From Kineobactrum sediminis (GTDB lineage Bacteria > Pseudomonadota > Gammaproteobacteria > Pseudomonadales > Halieaceae): a DNA stretch of 64,000 bases. Below the pieces are notes generated by a model. That model saw nothing but the letters and a program-made list of their open reading frames with translations. It was not told the origin of the DNA and did not search any database. Positions 8,994-17,510 of this stretch are shown here, piece by piece. The stretch is taken from the NCBI RefSeq assembly GCF_002868715.1, contig NZ_PKLZ01000011.1, positions 62,001 through 126,000 on the forward strand. Direction: 5' to 3'. Each line of letters opens with the position of its first letter. Position 1 is the first letter of the stretch. Made by a program: the position numbers and the translations under genes.

Positions 8994-10040
8994 CTATTGA
9001 AAGGTGGCGCCGGCGCCCAGCACGGCATCGTCGGCAAAAATATGCCCGGCTACCTGCTGCTTGTGAAAGCCGGCATCGCCCCAGGTATTGGCCAGGGCCC
9101 AGGCTTTTTTCATAAAGATGTGCAGGTCGACTTCCCAGGTATAGCCCATGGCGCCATGCACCTGGATGCTATTCTTTGCCGCCAGGCCGGCAGCCTCGCA
9201 GGCCATCAGCTTGGCCTGGGATACAGCCTGGCCGGCGCCGGCGGCATCCTCTGCCACCGCATAAGCCGCACGGTGAACCGGCGCCTTCGCGTACTCGAGA
9301 CGCACCGCAACATTGGCCAGGTGATGTTTTACTGCCTGGAAGGAACCAATGGGCTTGCCGAACTGCTGACGGTCGCTGGTATAAAGCACGGACATGTCTA
9401 CCATGCGCTGGGCCAGGCCCAGTGCCTGCGCGGCGCAGCCAAGGGCACCGCGATTCAGGGTGGCAAGCCGCAGGCGCCGGGCCTGGTCACCGCTGGCAAC
9501 GGGCTGTACGGCGTCGTTCACTGTCACCGTGAACAAACGCCGGGAGGGATCGACAGAGGCATTGTGCTGGAGGCTGAATTCGCCCTGGGTCAGCGCATAC
9601 CACTGCCCTGCCCGCTCCAGTAACAGCAGGTCTGCCACATGGGCATCTTCCACCAACAGGTTCTGCTCCAGCGCGGCGATAATACGTGCCTCACCGGTTG
9701 CCGCCTTCGGTAGCCAGGCCTCGGCCAGGGCGCCACCCAGATCCTGCAGTAAAGGCACGCCGGCCAGGGCGTGATTGACCAGTGGTTCGGCCAGGGCCAC
9801 ATAACCGCACTCTTGTGCCAGCAGCACAAAATCCAGGGCGTTCATGCCCAGGCCACCGTGCTCTTCCGGCACTGTCAGGCCCGCCAGCCCCAGCTCCGCC
9901 AATTGCGTCCACAGGGCCGGATCGCGACCGGTATCCGTGTCCCAGGCCGCGCGCAGGCGCTCGGGGGTGATTTCATTGCCCAGGAACTCGCGCACCGACT
10001 CCTGGAACAACAGCTGGTCTTCGTTAAATGTAAAATCCAT
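8994..10040 (-). CDS. Acyl-CoA dehydrogenase (steroid-type), pair B subunit 2, short
   Basis: A 348-residue protein, clearly shorter than the usual 380-400, with the start MDFTFNEDQLLFQESV at the normal place. The shortening is in the middle beta domain and the C-terminus, where IQVHGAMGYTWEVDLH is kept. It is separated by 2 bp from the longer dehydrogenase at 10043. As in pair A, this looks like the non-TNEIQR subunit of a heteromeric enzyme. Substrate is inferred to be a HIP-derived CoA ester from its place in the cluster. Confidence 0.82.
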   Translation of the reverse strand: MDFTFNEDQLLFQESVREFLGNEITPERLRAAWDTDTGRDPALWTQLAELGLAGLTVPEEHGGLGMNALDFVLLAQECGYVALAEPLVNHALAGVPLLQDLGGALAEAWLPKAATGEARIIAALEQNLLVEDAHVADLLLLERAGQWYALTQGEFSLQHNASVDPSRRLFTVTVNDAVQPVASGDQARRLRLATLNRGALGCAAQALGLAQRMVDMSVLYTSDRQQFGKPIGSFQAVKHHLANVAVRLEYAKAPVHRAAYAVAEDAAGAGQAVSQAKLMACEAAGLAAKNSIQVHGAMGYTWEVDLHIFMKKAWALANTWGDAGFHKQQVAGHIFADDAVLGAGATFQ

Positions 10041-10042
10041 GA

Positions 10043-11206
10043 TTACCTCGGCATACCCAGCATTCGCTCGGCGATGATGTTGCGCTGGATTTCATTGGTG
10101 CCGGCATAAATGGGCCCGGACTGGGAAAACAGGAATCCGTCCAGCCAGCTGCCCACACCCTGCGCCGCCGGCGCGTGGGGCAACAGTTCAGCACGGGCGC
10201 CAAGAATGCTCATGGCGGTGGCGTGCATGTTCTGGTCCAGCTCGGACCAGAAGATCTTGTTGGTGGAGGATTCAGCGCCGATCTTGCCGCCCTGGGTGAG
10301 CCGACAGGCGGTTTGGTAGGTGCTCAGGCAATAGCTCTCCGCATCCAGGTAGGCGCGGATAACGGCCTCTTTCACTGCCGGATCAGCGCTCGCAGTAGTC
10401 TCATTGGCCCGGTACAGCTCTATCAGCCGGCGCGCCGTCTCCTGGAATCGTGCCGGCGAGCGCAGCATCAGGCCTCGCTCGAAACCGGCGGTCGCCATCG
10501 CCACGGCCCAGCCTGCCCCTTCATCACCAAGGCGGTTGCTGACATCTACCTCGACATTATCAAAGAAGATTTCAGCAAAACCGGGTAGCCCATCCAGTTG
10601 CGGAATGGGCCGCACAGTAATGCCCGGGCTGTTCAGCGGCACCAGGATGAAAGTCAGGCCCCGGTGACGCTCGGACTCGGGGTCGGTGCGAAACATGCCA
10701 AACAACCAGTCTGCCCACACAGCCCGGGTAGACCAGGTTTTCTGGCCATTGATAATGTATTTATCGCCCTGATGGTCGGCGCGGGAACGAATGGCCGCCA
10801 TATCGGAACCGGCGTTGGGTTCCGACCAGCCCTGGGCCCAGATATCGCGACCCTCGGCCATGGCCGGGAGAAAGCGTGCCCTCTGCTCTTCGGTGCCATA
10901 CTCCATGAGTGTGGGGCCGAGCAGGAAAATACCATTCTGGTTAACCCGCTGTGGTGCTCGTGCGCGGTAGTATTCCTCCTCGAAAATCAGCCATTCGATC
11001 AGGTCGCAGCCGCGTCCGCCGAGAGCTTCGGGCCAGGTCACCATGCCCCAGCGGCCCTGGTTGAGAATCACCTCCCAATCGCGGTGCTGCTGGAAACCCT
11101 CGGCAGTATCAAAAGACGCCAGTGGTTGTGCCGGCACATGGCCCGCGAGCCACTCTCGCACCTCCAGACGAAATGCCTGTTGTTGCGCGGTATATTGCAG
11201 ATTCAT
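10043..11206 (-). CDS. Acyl-CoA dehydrogenase (steroid-type), pair B subunit 1
   Basis: A 387-residue acyl-CoA dehydrogenase. Seen: WAQGWSEPNAGSDMA for FAD contact, NGQKTWSTRAVWAD, and the C-terminal TNEIQRNIIAERMLGMPR. Its C-terminal signature matches that of the 4572-5762 product, so the cluster has two subunits of this class, each next to one of the other class. Spacing to neighbours is 2-3 bp, which argues for tight cotranslation with the echA20-like gene upstream and the short dehydrogenase downstream. Confidence 0.86.
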   Translation of the reverse strand: MNLQYTAQQQAFRLEVREWLAGHVPAQPLASFDTAEGFQQHRDWEVILNQGRWGMVTWPEALGGRGCDLIEWLIFEEEYYRARAPQRVNQNGIFLLGPTLMEYGTEEQRARFLPAMAEGRDIWAQGWSEPNAGSDMAAIRSRADHQGDKYIINGQKTWSTRAVWADWLFGMFRTDPESERHRGLTFILVPLNSPGITVRPIPQLDGLPGFAEIFFDNVEVDVSNRLGDEGAGWAVAMATAGFERGLMLRSPARFQETARRLIELYRANETTASADPAVKEAVIRAYLDAESYCLSTYQTACRLTQGGKIGAESSTNKIFWSELDQNMHATAMSILGARAELLPHAPAAQGVGSWLDGFLFSQSGPIYAGTNEIQRNIIAERMLGMPR

Positions 11207-11209
11207 TGC

Positions 11210-11974
11210 CTAATCCTGCTCTCGGAAAGTGACATCACGTTTTTGCACAAAGGCATCGCGTGACTCCTGGGAATCATCCATGGTGTAGGCTTCCAGGGTA
11301 AAACCCTGCTCCCAGCGGTACTTGTCTTCCAGGTTGCCATCCTCGATACCGTTGAGAGCCTCCTTGGCCAGCTTCACCATGGCCGGTGACTTTTCCGCAA
11401 TCTTCGCGGCGATGTCACGGGCTGTGGGCAGGAGCTCATCCCTGGGAACCACTTTTTCGACCGCGCCCAGCCGATAAGCCTCGGCCGCGTCGATAAATTC
11501 ACCGGTAAAGTACATGTAACGCACTTTCTGCACCGGAAACATCCGTTGCAGGTGGGCGCCGCCGCCCATCGCGCCGCGATCGATTTCAGGCACCCCGAAA
11601 CGGGCACAATCGGACGCCACCAGGATATCCGCAGCACCCGCCATGCCAATGCCGCCGCCAAGCACGAAGCCGTGCAACGCAATGATTACCGGTTTCGGGT
11701 TAAGGTGGATGGCGCGAAAGGTTTCATAATTACCCTTGTTTACCCCGACAATACGATTGGGCTCCGCCGCCAGCTCCTTGATATCGACACCGGCGCAAAA
11801 ACCCTTGCCGGCAGCGGCAATAATGATCACCCGTACCTCGGGATTGATACCCAGGGCATCAATCTCACCGGCAATGGCGTACCAACCGGCGGTATTGAAG
11901 GCATTGACCGGCGGCTTATCCAGGATCATTTCGGCAATGCCGTTATTAACTGTCGTTACAAATGGCTGGGACAT
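11210..11974 (-). CDS. echA20: Enoyl-CoA hydratase family protein, EchA20-like (ring D opening)
   Basis: A 254-residue crotonase-fold protein: oxyanion-hole segments AAAGKGFCAGVDI and HGFVLGGGIGMAG, and the later VPEIDRGAMGGG. EchA20 of actinobacteria hydrolytically opens ring D of the HIP-CoA intermediate just before IpdAB opens ring C. Identification rests on fold plus immediate adjacency to ipdC, ipdB and ipdA, the same company it keeps in Mycobacterium. The ATG at 11974 (MSQPFVTT) was chosen because it starts at the crotonase fold and does not overlap ipdC. Confidence 0.78.
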   Translation of the reverse strand: MSQPFVTTVNNGIAEMILDKPPVNAFNTAGWYAIAGEIDALGINPEVRVIIIAAAGKGFCAGVDIKELAAEPNRIVGVNKGNYETFRAIHLNPKPVIIALHGFVLGGGIGMAGAADILVASDCARFGVPEIDRGAMGGGAHLQRMFPVQKVRYMYFTGEFIDAAEAYRLGAVEKVVPRDELLPTARDIAAKIAEKSPAMVKLAKEALNGIEDGNLEDKYRWEQGFTLEAYTMDDSQESRDAFVQKRDVTFREQD

Positions 11975-11987
11975 GGGCAGGACCTGT

Positions 11988-13061
11988 TCAGACTGTGGCG
12001 TTGACTCGCTGCGCAAGCGCAGTGAGGCGAAGTTCAGCTTCAGTGACGATGCTCTGGATCAGCTCCTCGCAAGTCAGCAGCGAGTCGATCACCCCTGCCA
12101 CCTGGCCACTGGGCAAGACACCCTGCGAAGGCTGGCCGTCGACCATCGCTTTCTGGATGATCATCGGCGCATTGGCGGACATGATCGCCTGGGCAGCCGT
12201 GGTGTCGTCACTGCGAGTCATGGCAATGGCGGATTTCAGCAGGCCCAACAGGCTGGCACCGGTATACTGGCGGAAGGCCAGGCCATTGCGTATGGCGATC
12301 AGCAGCTTGCGTAGCGTACTGGCGCGTTCCATCTCACTCAGCAGCTCGTTCATGATCATGCGCTGGGGCAAACCATCCATGGCCCGGGAAACAATGATGT
12401 CGGCGGGATTGTTGCAATCCAGGTAGCGCTGCAGCGTAGCATCGGGAACCGGGGACTCCCGGGTCAGCAGGAAACGGGTGCCCATGGCGATGCCATCGGC
12501 GCCCCAGGCCAGTGCCGCAACCAGTCCGCGACCATCCTTGAAACCCCCGGCCGCAACCACCGGCACCTGCTCACCCACCGCATCGATTACCTGGGGAATG
12601 AGCAGGGTTGTGGGTATTGCGCCCGTGTGGCCGCCGCCCTCGCCCCCCTGGACGGTCACTGCATCCGCACCCAGCTCCACCGCCTTGATGGCATGTTTGG
12701 GCAGCCCGACCGTGGGCATGCAAACCACACCCGCATCCTTGAGCCTGGCGATGAACTCGGGCCCGGGGGAACGGGAATAACTCACTGCCCTGACACCGTG
12801 GCGGATAACCATATCGACAATATCGGCCGCATTGGGCTGATACATATGGAAATTGACACCAAAGGGCTGATCGGTCAGCTCCTTGACGCGCAGAATATCG
12901 CGCTCCATTTCCGCCGGTGGAATCGTGGCCCCCGCCAGAAAACCAAAGCCACCGGCGTTGCAGCTGCCGGCCACCAGGTTCGGGTCAGCTACCCAGCCCA
13001 TCGCGGTTTGCACGATGGGATAGCGGCAGCCGAGCAGGGTTGTCAATCGTGTACTGAGCAT
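11988..13061 (-). CDS. ipdC: IpdC-like FMN-dependent nitronate monooxygenase-family reductase
   Basis: A 357-residue TIM-barrel flavoprotein of the nitronate monooxygenase family. Seen: N-terminal PIVQTAMGWVADPNLV, the FMN loop VTVQGGEGGGHTGAI and VVAAGGFKDGRG followed by GADGIAMGTRFLL. In steroid degraders this family member (IpdC) acts on the HIP-CoA intermediate ahead of ring opening. The ATG at 13061 lies ten bases after the ipdB stop and has GAGGAA upstream; the longer frame start at 13208 would overlap ipdB by over 130 bp and adds no family sequence. Confidence 0.82.
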   Translation of the reverse strand: MLSTRLTTLLGCRYPIVQTAMGWVADPNLVAGSCNAGGFGFLAGATIPPAEMERDILRVKELTDQPFGVNFHMYQPNAADIVDMVIRHGVRAVSYSRSPGPEFIARLKDAGVVCMPTVGLPKHAIKAVELGADAVTVQGGEGGGHTGAIPTTLLIPQVIDAVGEQVPVVAAGGFKDGRGLVAALAWGADGIAMGTRFLLTRESPVPDATLQRYLDCNNPADIIVSRAMDGLPQRMIMNELLSEMERASTLRKLLIAIRNGLAFRQYTGASLLGLLKSAIAMTRSDDTTAAQAIMSANAPMIIQKAMVDGQPSQGVLPSGQVAGVIDSLLTCEELIQSIVTEAELRLTALAQRVNATV

Positions 13062-13071
13062 TGCATGTTCC

Positions 13072-13875
13072 TCAGGAGCGTTTACCGGGCGGGTTACCCG
13101 CAATCTGCGAAGCGCGCTGATTGTGTGGGTCAAGCGCGGCGATGATCGCCAGCTGTTCCACGGTTGGCGCGGGCGTGGTGGGGACCGAGTCGCCAATACA
13201 CAGGGCAAAGCCGGTATTCTCTTGCACCTGTTCCGCGGTGACTCCCGGATGCAGCGACAACAAGCGGAGCTGGTGTTCCGGGCCGCCGAAGTCCATCACG
13301 CAAAGGTCAGTAATCACCCGGCGAATATCAATATCATCCAGCGCATGCCCTTTCGGCAGACGGGCCGGGTTATAACCCACTGAGGAGACGTAATCACATT
13401 CGCCCGCCAGGAAAACGCGGTCGTTGTGGCCCGGCACAAAAAAACTGTTGGGATGGGAAATGGAATTGCCGGGAAAGCCGCGGGCACCCAGCATCATCAC
13501 CTTGGGCTGGGCGTAGGTTCCGCCCAGTGCCGACGTATTTGACTGGCCGAAACGGTCGATCTGGGTCGGGCCCAGCATGGCGTGGCGCTTGCCACTCCAG
13601 ACGTTGTCAAAAATCCGTGAAAAACCCATCCAGGTTTCAGTCGCCGGCTGGAAATCAGCGGGACGCTCACCCAGCGGATTGGGTTCACTGAGCAGGAAAG
13701 ACTCGGAATCCGTCATCATCAGATCCGGGTTGAAAGTCTTCATGGCCAGGCTGGCGGCCAGTCGCGGTATTACCCCGATACCGGTGGCGAGCACCTCGCC
13801 GTCGTAACGAAAAGCTTCGGCGGATGCGACGATACACAATTCCGCCAGGGTATATTCGGTTGCTGCATTGGACAT
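13072..13875 (-). CDS. ipdB: IpdB, beta subunit of the COCHEA-CoA ring-C hydrolase
   Basis: A 267-residue protein of the CoA-transferase beta-subunit fold. Recognisable segments are GEVLATGIGVIPRLAA near residue 30, TDSESFLLSEPNP, and GARGFPGNSISHPNSFFVPG in the middle. IpdAB looks like a CoA transferase but is known to open ring C hydrolytically in steroid catabolism. It lies directly downstream of the matching alpha subunit. The C-terminal 40 residues (PTPAPTVEQLAIIAAL onward) resemble the end of other IpdB proteins as I remember them. Confidence 0.85.
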   Translation of the reverse strand: MSNAATEYTLAELCIVASAEAFRYDGEVLATGIGVIPRLAASLAMKTFNPDLMMTDSESFLLSEPNPLGERPADFQPATETWMGFSRIFDNVWSGKRHAMLGPTQIDRFGQSNTSALGGTYAQPKVMMLGARGFPGNSISHPNSFFVPGHNDRVFLAGECDYVSSVGYNPARLPKGHALDDIDIRRVITDLCVMDFGGPEHQLRLLSLHPGVTAEQVQENTGFALCIGDSVPTTPAPTVEQLAIIAALDPHNQRASQIAGNPPGKRS

Positions 13876-13898
13876 GATCTGTTGCTCTCCCGGGCCAA

Positions 13899-14771
13899 TC
13901 AGTAAGTGGGTAGTGCCAGAGACGTGATGGCCTCCAGGCCGCCGACGTTGCGCTGGTACTCGGCCTCATCGGCGCCAAGATACTGCTCCATGTAGGCATT
14001 GATGCCACCGTCTTTCGCCGATGCCGCATAGGCCTTGAAGTGCGCCACATCAAAGCCGTAACGGGGGCTGCAGGAACTGGGGTGGGCACCACCCGGAGCT
14101 TCCACAATCGCGCTGGTCGCGGAGCGTTCCCAGAACACTTCACGGGCACGTGCCGGGTCGTGAAAGAAGTCGGTGTCGACCAGTTCATCGCAGGACACAA
14201 TCGTGTTGTTCGCGGCGCGTGCAAACCAGTCATCCATGTAGTGATCGGGACCGGCGATCTGGCAGACGCCGCGGAAGTCGGCGCGATCCACATGGATCAG
14301 CGAGACATCCAGTGGCAATGCCGGCATTGCCACCCATTCCTTGTCATCATAGGGGCTGTCGATGATCTTTATCTGCGGGTTATGGGTCAGCACGTCCGTA
14401 CCCAACCCTACCTCGGTAGGCATGAACGGCAGGCTCCAGGCCGCCGCACGCAAGCCCAGCAACAGCATGCCCTCATCGATTTCCATCACTTCAATGGCAC
14501 CGCTCTGGCGCGCCTGGCGGAAATAGGGTTCCAGGGGAATGAAATCCAGCGACACGAAGGCGAACACCAGTTTTTTGACCTTCCCCGCCGCGCACAGCAT
14601 GCCCACATCGGCACCACCGTAAGAGACCACGGTAAGATCCTTGAGATCCGAGCGCAGGATTTCGCGAACCAGCGCCATTGGCTTGCGGCGCGGCCCCCAG
14701 CCACCGATGCCCACGGTCATGCCGTCTTCGATCTGTGCCACCGCTTCGCGGGCACTCATGCGTTTATCCAT
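13899..14771 (-). CDS. ipdA: IpdA, alpha subunit of the COCHEA-CoA ring-C hydrolase
   Basis: A 290-residue CoA-transferase alpha-subunit fold protein. The opening MSAREAVAQIEDGMTVGIGGWGPRRKP is the family's nucleotide/CoA loop region; LPFMPTEVGLGTDVL and the acidic ID(E)GMLLLGLRAA segment follow. With IpdB it forms a heteromer cleaving ring C of the steroid-derived CoA thioester. Gap to ipdB is 23 bp. It is the first catabolic gene downstream of the two Lrp-type regulators. Confidence 0.86.
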   Translation of the reverse strand: MDKRMSAREAVAQIEDGMTVGIGGWGPRRKPMALVREILRSDLKDLTVVSYGGADVGMLCAAGKVKKLVFAFVSLDFIPLEPYFRQARQSGAIEVMEIDEGMLLLGLRAAAWSLPFMPTEVGLGTDVLTHNPQIKIIDSPYDDKEWVAMPALPLDVSLIHVDRADFRGVCQIAGPDHYMDDWFARAANNTIVSCDELVDTDFFHDPARAREVFWERSATSAIVEAPGGAHPSSCSPRYGFDVAHFKAYAASAKDGGINAYMEQYLGADEAEYQRNVGGLEAITSLALPTY

Positions 14772-14786
14772 TTGCTCTACCCTTCT

Positions 14787-15254
14787 TTAACTGACGATCC
14801 GCGCCATGCGGTAATCGTGTTTGACAAAGTTCACCCCGAGGGTGCTTTCCGTGCGCCGCACTCCCGGGAGCCCACTGATGCGCTGGTGGACAAATTCCGC
14901 CAGGTGCTCGTTACTACGCACCATGGTAATCGCGAGAATGTCCGAGCGACCCAGCATTTCGCCGACAAAACCCAGTTCCGTGATCCGGGCGAGCTCACTG
15001 GCCACTTCGCGCACCTGGTAGCTGCGCTCCACTTCGATCCAGATATAGGCCAGGGAGCCGTTACGAAAGCGATCAATATTGGTGACCGCGGTGATCCGTA
15101 TCTGTTTTTCCTCTTCCATGCGCTTGATCCGGGCGCGCACCGTACCTTCGGTGACACCCAGGTCGCTGGCGATCTGGCGATTACTGGTGCGCGCGTCCGT
15201 GGACAGCTGCGCAACAATCTGCCGGTCAATCTCATCCAGGCTACGCCGGGTCAT
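14787..15254 (-). CDS. Lrp/AsnC-family transcriptional regulator 1
   Basis: A 155-residue regulator with an N-terminal winged HTH (DEIDRQIVAQLSTDARTSNR, then IASDLGVTEGTVRARIKRM) and a C-terminal RAM/AsnC ligand-binding domain (SLAYIWIEVE...GRSDILAITMV). Such proteins act as oligomeric DNA-wrapping activators or repressors that respond to small ligands. It overlaps the second regulator by 14 bp and sits inside the catabolic run, so it probably regulates that run; a CoA-ester effector is speculation. Confidence 0.88.
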   Translation of the reverse strand: MTRRSLDEIDRQIVAQLSTDARTSNRQIASDLGVTEGTVRARIKRMEEEKQIRITAVTNIDRFRNGSLAYIWIEVERSYQVREVASELARITELGFVGEMLGRSDILAITMVRSNEHLAEFVHQRISGLPGVRRTESTLGVNFVKHDYRMARIVS

Positions 15255-15747
15255 GAAAGGGCACCCAATCCGGCTGGTTCTTCAGTACATTGACTGCCAG
15301 CGCCGGGGTCAAACGGCGCACCCCGGCCATGGTAGCCAGTTTCTCGTGCAACAATCCCTGCAACGCCGCCTGGTCTTCGGCCACCATCAGGATTTCCAGA
15401 TCCTGGGTACCGACGACAATATTCACCGAAAACACCTCGGGAATGGCCGCCATGTCCCGGCCGACCTCCTCTGGCGAACGATCTTCAACCTGGACACCAA
15501 TCGCCAGCAACATACCATAGCCGGCCGCTTCGATATCCGTCACCGCGACCACGCGCATGGTTCGGGATTCTTCCAGTCGCCGCACCCGCGCCCGAACCGT
15601 GGCCTCGGTGAGATTCAGCTCCCGGGCGATTGAGCGGTAAGGCAAGCGACCATCGCCACGCAACAGAGCAATAATGCGATGGTCGGTTTCATCCAGCTCT
15701 ATCTGCGCGGCGGGCTGCTGGCGACTGCTTATTGATGCAAGCGACAT
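15241..15747 (-). CDS. Lrp/AsnC-family transcriptional regulator 2
   Basis: A 168-residue Lrp/AsnC protein: HTH at about residues 19-65 (LDETDHRIIALLRGDGRL, then IARELNLTEATVRARVRRL) and a RAM domain with VVGTQDLEILMVAED. An N-terminal tail of about 17 residues, rich in Ser and Gln, precedes the HTH. The stop overlaps the start of the first regulator. Similarity of the two proteins in the HTH suggests an old duplication, and a heteromer is possible. It begins 1 bp from the FadD3-like gene's stop. Confidence 0.88.
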   Translation of the reverse strand: MSLASISSRQQPAAQIELDETDHRIIALLRGDGRLPYRSIARELNLTEATVRARVRRLEESRTMRVVAVTDIEAAGYGMLLAIGVQVEDRSPEEVGRDMAAIPEVFSVNIVVGTQDLEILMVAEDQAALQGLLHEKLATMAGVRRLTPALAVNVLKNQPDWVPFHDPA

Positions 15748-15748
15748 C

Positions 15749-17332
15749 CTATACCTGCTCGGCCATGGACCATTCGCGCAGCACGGTTTTCAATACCTTG
15801 CCGCCGGCATTCATCGGCAGCTCACTGACCAGGCGCACGGACCGCGGCACCTTGTAATTCGCCATCTGCTCGCGGCACCATTTGATCACCATTTCCTCAG
15901 ACAGCTCTGCGCCCGCAGCCGGAACAATATAGGCGCGGGCGACTTCGCCCAGGCGCTCATCAGCGACCCCGATAACTGCTGCCCTGGTCACGCCGGGCAT
16001 ATCGTGCAGGGTATTCTCTATCTCCGCCGGGTAACAGTTGAAGCCACCGACGATGAACATGTCCTTGATGCGGTCGGTAATGCGCACATAACCGTCGCTG
16101 TCCATTACACCCACATCACCGGTACGTAGCCAACCGTCGCTGGTAATGGCATGGGACGTCTCGATGGGGTCATCCAGGTATCCCTGCATTACGTTATAGC
16201 CACGGCACCAGATTTCGCCTTCAGTACCCGGCGCCACGGAATTACCCTCCGCATCGACACATTTCATTTCCACCCCGGCCATGGCGCGCCCTGAGGTGTG
16301 TGAAATACGCTCAGCGCTATCCTCGGGCCGGCAGATGGAAATCACTCCACAGGATTCGGTAAGGCCATAGGCGGTAACCACCACCTTGAACCCCAGCTCA
16401 CTGCGCATTTTCTCAATCAGTGATACCGGCACCGGCGCCGCGCCTGTTACCGCCAGGCGCAGACTGGAGAGGTCATAATCCCGGCGACGGGGATGGGAGA
16501 GTAACGACTGATAAATGGTCGGCGGGCCGGGGATGACCGATATCTGTTCGCGATCAATCTGTGCCAGCACCGTATCAAGATCAAACTGCTGGACCGGTAC
16601 GATCCGGGCACCGCGAATAAGAGCTGCCAGCCACCCGGCCTTGTAGCCAAAAGAGTGAAAGAATGGGTTAATAATCAGATAGTTATCGTGTTCGGTGAGA
16701 CCTACGGTAGCACCCCAGGTGGCAAAGGCACGGATATTCTGCCCGTGACTGGTCACCACACCCTTGGGTTTGCCGGTAGTGCCTGAAGTAAACAGGATAT
16801 CCAGCACATCCCCGGGCTGCACTTCCCTCACCCGCGCCTCGAGCTGGGCGGGAGACACCCGTGCACCCGACAACAGGAAATCCTCCCAGGATTGCGCACC
16901 CCCGGCGTCACCAGCCAGCAAAATGGTGCCCTCGAGAGCCGGCAAATCCTCACCCCTGAGCATGGCCGGATAATTCATCCCCAAAAATTCGGGGACGGTG
17001 AACAACCACCGCGCGCCGCTACGGCGCAGTATATAAGCGGCTTCCGGGCCCTTGAGACGGGTGTTGAGCGGCACCAGGACGCCGCCCACCGACTGGGCGC
17101 CAATTGCGGCAACAATCCACTGATAAAGATTGGGTGCCCAGATCGCGATGCGCTCACCGTGCTCCAGACCCAGGGCAAGAAAGGCCTTCGCGGCTGTAAT
17201 CCGCGCCGAGTCCAGCTCCGCATAGGTCAGGGTGACGTCGCCATCAATAATGGCAATATGGTCGGGCAGGGCCGCCGCAGTTGCGGCGACGACTTCGGGG
17301 ACGGTTTGTTGTGGTACTTCGTTGCTCGACAT
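15749..17332 (-). CDS. fadD3: Acyl-CoA ligase, FadD3-like (HIP-CoA synthetase)
   Basis: An adenylate-forming enzyme of about 527 residues. Seen: AMP loop FTSGTTGKPKGVVTS, the substrate-pocket stretch TAYGLTESCG, the hinge region GWLRTGDVGVMDSDGYVRITDR and the catalytic Lys near the end (NAGGKVLKTVLR). FadD3 activates HIP to HIP-CoA and so opens the pathway encoded downstream. Start is uncertain: ATG at 17332 (MSSNEVPQ), ATG at 17365 or TTG at 17392 are in frame. None has a strong ribosome-binding site, and I prefer 17332. The steroid role is from context. Confidence 0.78.
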   Translation of the reverse strand: MSSNEVPQQTVPEVVAATAAALPDHIAIIDGDVTLTYAELDSARITAAKAFLALGLEHGERIAIWAPNLYQWIVAAIGAQSVGGVLVPLNTRLKGPEAAYILRRSGARWLFTVPEFLGMNYPAMLRGEDLPALEGTILLAGDAGGAQSWEDFLLSGARVSPAQLEARVREVQPGDVLDILFTSGTTGKPKGVVTSHGQNIRAFATWGATVGLTEHDNYLIINPFFHSFGYKAGWLAALIRGARIVPVQQFDLDTVLAQIDREQISVIPGPPTIYQSLLSHPRRRDYDLSSLRLAVTGAAPVPVSLIEKMRSELGFKVVVTAYGLTESCGVISICRPEDSAERISHTSGRAMAGVEMKCVDAEGNSVAPGTEGEIWCRGYNVMQGYLDDPIETSHAITSDGWLRTGDVGVMDSDGYVRITDRIKDMFIVGGFNCYPAEIENTLHDMPGVTRAAVIGVADERLGEVARAYIVPAAGAELSEEMVIKWCREQMANYKVPRSVRLVSELPMNAGGKVLKTVLREWSMAEQV

Positions 17333-17409
17333 GGCTGCAGGCGTGAACAATGAATGAGCTGCCATGATAGTAATGGTTGCAGGCGATAACAATTAGAATG
17401 CGTAGTTAT

Positions 17410-17428
17410 TTCGTATTTGTTTTACGAA
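17410..17428. promoter_or_regulatory. Candidate operator: TTCGTA-N7-TACGAA inverted repeat
   Basis: A perfect 6-bp dyad with a 7-bp AT-rich spacer in the only sizeable gap (17333/17393-17510) ahead of the fadD3-like gene and the 15-gene run. Its position, about 80-95 bp upstream of the preferred start, suits a regulator site. The two Lrp/AsnC proteins encoded in the run are the natural candidates, as this family often binds AT-rich dyads of this size. A TATAAAGAAT stretch, on the minus strand, lies next to it. Confidence 0.5.
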
Positions 17429-17452
17429 TAGTGCGATTCTTTATACGGCGAG

Positions 17453-17478
17453 CGCCCGCTCCCCGGGCGCCCCCTGCA
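17453..17478 (-). other. GC-rich stem-loop between the two ligase genes
   Basis: GCGCCCG and CGGGCGC flank a short G-rich loop just after the end of the gene at 17511-19142. No run of U follows on the minus strand, so it is not a textbook terminator. It may stabilise or partly end the upstream transcript before the fadD3 promoter region. Confidence 0.35.
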
Positions 17479-17510
17479 AACCGGATCAATACCTGGCCGA
17501 ACAGGCCGGG

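Noticed and set aside
14040-15293. Plus-strand frame of about 417 codons opposite ipdA and the Lrp gene
   Set aside because: Antisense to two convincing genes and no domain or ribosome site. High GC favours such open shadows.
17453-17478. Stem-loop considered as the terminator between the two ligase genes
   Set aside because: Strong stem but no U tract on the minus strand; kept only as a possible structural element.
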